The notes under the pieces were generated by a model that saw only the letters and a program-made list of their open reading frames with translations, searched no databases and was not told the origin of the DNA. 64,000 nucleotides of DNA from Marinovum sp. (GTDB taxonomy: Bacteria; Pseudomonadota; Alphaproteobacteria; Rhodobacterales; Rhodobacteraceae). Numbering within the stretch: the stretch's first letter is position 1; every line of letters begins with the position of its first letter. Location of the stretch: positions 1 through 64,000 of the forward strand of contig JAKVBH010000018.1 in the NCBI GenBank assembly GCA_022447495.1, given 5' to 3'. The translations under genes were made by a program, and so were the position numbers. Below, piece by piece: positions 62,853 through 64,000 of this stretch.

Positions 62853-64000
62853 TCAAGCAGGTTCCCACAGCCCCGCGTCTTTGACCGCGGCCATGCCTTG
62901 ATCGAGGCTTTTCCAGGCGCGCTCGATGAGGATGTCGATCTCTGCGGGCGTGATCACGAGCGGTGGAGCGATGATCATGCGATCGCCGACGTGGCGCATC
63001 ACCAGGTTGTTTGCAAAGCACCGTTCGCGGCACATGAAGCCCACGGTTCCCGCGTCGGCTTTGAATTTGGCGCGGCTTTCTTTGTGTGGCGTGAGTGCCA
63101 TGGAGCCCATGAGACCAGTGATCCGCGCCTCGCCCACCATTGGATGGTCAGTCATTTGTGACCATTTTTCAACGAGATAGGGCGCGGCGACATCGCGGAC
63201 GTGGTCGACAATTCTCTCTTCTTGGAGGATGCGCAGGTTCTCAAGCGCGACAGCGGAGGCCACCGGATGACCGGAGTAGGTGTAGCCATGGTTGAATTCG
63301 TCCTGGGCGATGACCGAGGCCACCTCGTCGGACACAATCGAGCCGCCGATGGGTTGGTAGCCAGAGGAGAGGCCCTTGGCGATGGTCATGATGTCTGGTG
63401 TGATTCCCAGGGTCTCAGAGCCAAACCAATTGCCCGTCCGGCCAAAGCCACAGATCACTTCATCTGCGATCAGCAGGATGCCGTAGTGGTCACAAATTCT
63501 TTTGATTTCAGACCAGTAGCACTCAGGAGGAATGATCACGCCACCGGCGCCTTGAATCGGTTCACCGATAAAAGCGGCCACGTTTTCGGGCCCGAGCTCT
63601 TCAATGGCGGCTTCGAGTTCTTGGGCGCGGGCAAGGCCAAACGCCTCGCGTTCCATGTCGCCGCCTTCGGACCACCAATCGGGTTGGTTGATGTGATGAA
63701 TGCCTGGAATTGGCATGCCGCCTTGTTCGTGCATCGCCGACATGCCGCCAAGGCTGCCTGAGCCCACAGACGAACCGTGATAGGCGTTACGCCGCGAGAT
63801 GATGACGCGTTTCGACGGCTGGCCCTTCATGGCCCAATAATGGCGCACCATGCGGATATTCGTGTCGTTGGCCTCTGACCCTGACCCAGCAAAAAAGACA
63901 TGGTTAAGATCGCCTGGCGCCAGCTCCGCCAACTTTGCCGAAAGCGCAATCGCCGGGACGTGGGAGGTTTGAAAAAACGTATTATAGTAGGGCAGTTCTG
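62853..64000 (-). CDS. Class III aminotransferase (putrescine/omega-amino acid type), N-terminus outside the window
   Basis: PLP-dependent omega-transaminase-family enzyme; the visible 382 residues lack the N-terminus, which continues beyond 64000. Motifs: VFFAGSGSEANDTNIRMVRHYWA, AYHGSSVGSGSLGGMSAMHEQ, the PLP-Asp region LLIADEVICGFGRTG and the PLP-lysine region TIAKGLSSGYQPIGG. The C-terminus IERAWKSLDQGMAAV is typical. Members use polyamines, beta-alanine or 4-aminobutyrate with pyruvate; given the polyamine-type transporter at the start of the window, a polyamine donor is plausible but unproven. Hairpin follows the stop. Confidence 0.88.
   Translation of the reverse strand, partial: ELPYYNTFFQTSHVPAIALSAKLAELAPGDLNHVFFAGSGSEANDTNIRMVRHYWAMKGQPSKRVIISRRNAYHGSSVGSGSLGGMSAMHEQGGMPIPGIHHINQPDWWSEGGDMEREAFGLARAQELEAAIEELGPENVAAFIGEPIQGAGGVIIPPECYWSEIKRICDHYGILLIADEVICGFGRTGNWFGSETLGITPDIMTIAKGLSSGYQPIGGSIVSDEVASVIAQDEFNHGYTYSGHPVASAVALENLRILQEERIVDHVRDVAAPYLVEKWSQMTDHPMVGEARITGLMGSMALTPHKESRAKFKADAGTVGFMCRERCFANNLVMRHVGDRMIIAPPLVITPAEIDILIERAWKSLDQGMAAVKDAGLWEPA

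Overview
The window looks like chromosomal DNA of a GC-rich alphaproteobacterium, most likely a Rhodobacterales (Roseobacter-type) bacterium. The main clues are a MarR regulator plus OmpR-type response regulator beside a branched-chain aminotransferase (the petP/petR arrangement known from Rhodobacter), a CIO-type cytochrome bd oxidase, polyamine ABC transport genes, and a divergent argH/TlpA pair. I see no tRNA, rRNA, CRISPR array or intact mobile element; the only mobile-element trace is an internally deleted IS5-family transposase near 58.4-58.6 kb.

Layout. 1-6.3 kb: end of an upstream gene, then a polyamine-type ABC transporter operon (ATPase, binding protein, two DUF1330 proteins, two enlarged permeases). 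6.4-8.7 kb: ilvE facing away from petP-petR. 8.9-12.8 kb: deacetylase family gene, xseB, ispA, dxs (a Dxs with a shortened linker). 12.8-37.5 kb: a large envelope-glycan/polyketide region. It has a WecG-type transferase, then a tightly packed operon (sugar oxidoreductase, epimerase, two glycosyltransferases, a fused oxidoreductase-epimerase), a BY-kinase-like ATPase and a Wzz protein. A three-gene minus-strand operon follows: a type I PKS (KS-AT-KR-DH-ACP-TE), a GT2, and an NRPS-like protein carrying a formyltransferase and an adenylation domain split by a luciferase-like monooxygenase. Two further glycosyltransferases close the region. 37.5-39.6 kb: a small lipoprotein, argH and a TlpA-like thioredoxin. 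39.6-48.6 kb: a 1000-residue secreted glycosidase-like protein with an RTX-like tail, an unknown protein, an OmpR/SARP-like regulator with TPRs, and an operon of a vanadium-haloperoxidase/PAP2 protein plus a subtilase. 48.6-53.0 kb: cydAB, a DUF427 protein, an ABC1/UbiB kinase. 53.1-56.6 kb: a complete four-gene tetronate (threonate) catabolic operon. 56.6-64 kb: two small secreted proteins, the IS relic, a stand-alone A-T-reductase enzyme, an SDR, and an incomplete class III aminotransferase.

Most interesting is the 13-37 kb region. Reading the adenylation-domain pocket residues of the NRPS-like protein by eye gives a code nearly identical to the known glycine code. A glycine-activating protein fused to a formyltransferase and a flavin monooxygenase, co-transcribed with a PKS and glycosyltransferase and surrounded by polysaccharide genes, suggests an unusual glycosylated or glycan-attached polyketide with a modified glycine. 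That product is inference. A second possible system is the regulator, haloperoxidase and subtilase locus at 43-48.6 kb, which has a perfect 17-bp direct repeat in its divergent promoter region.
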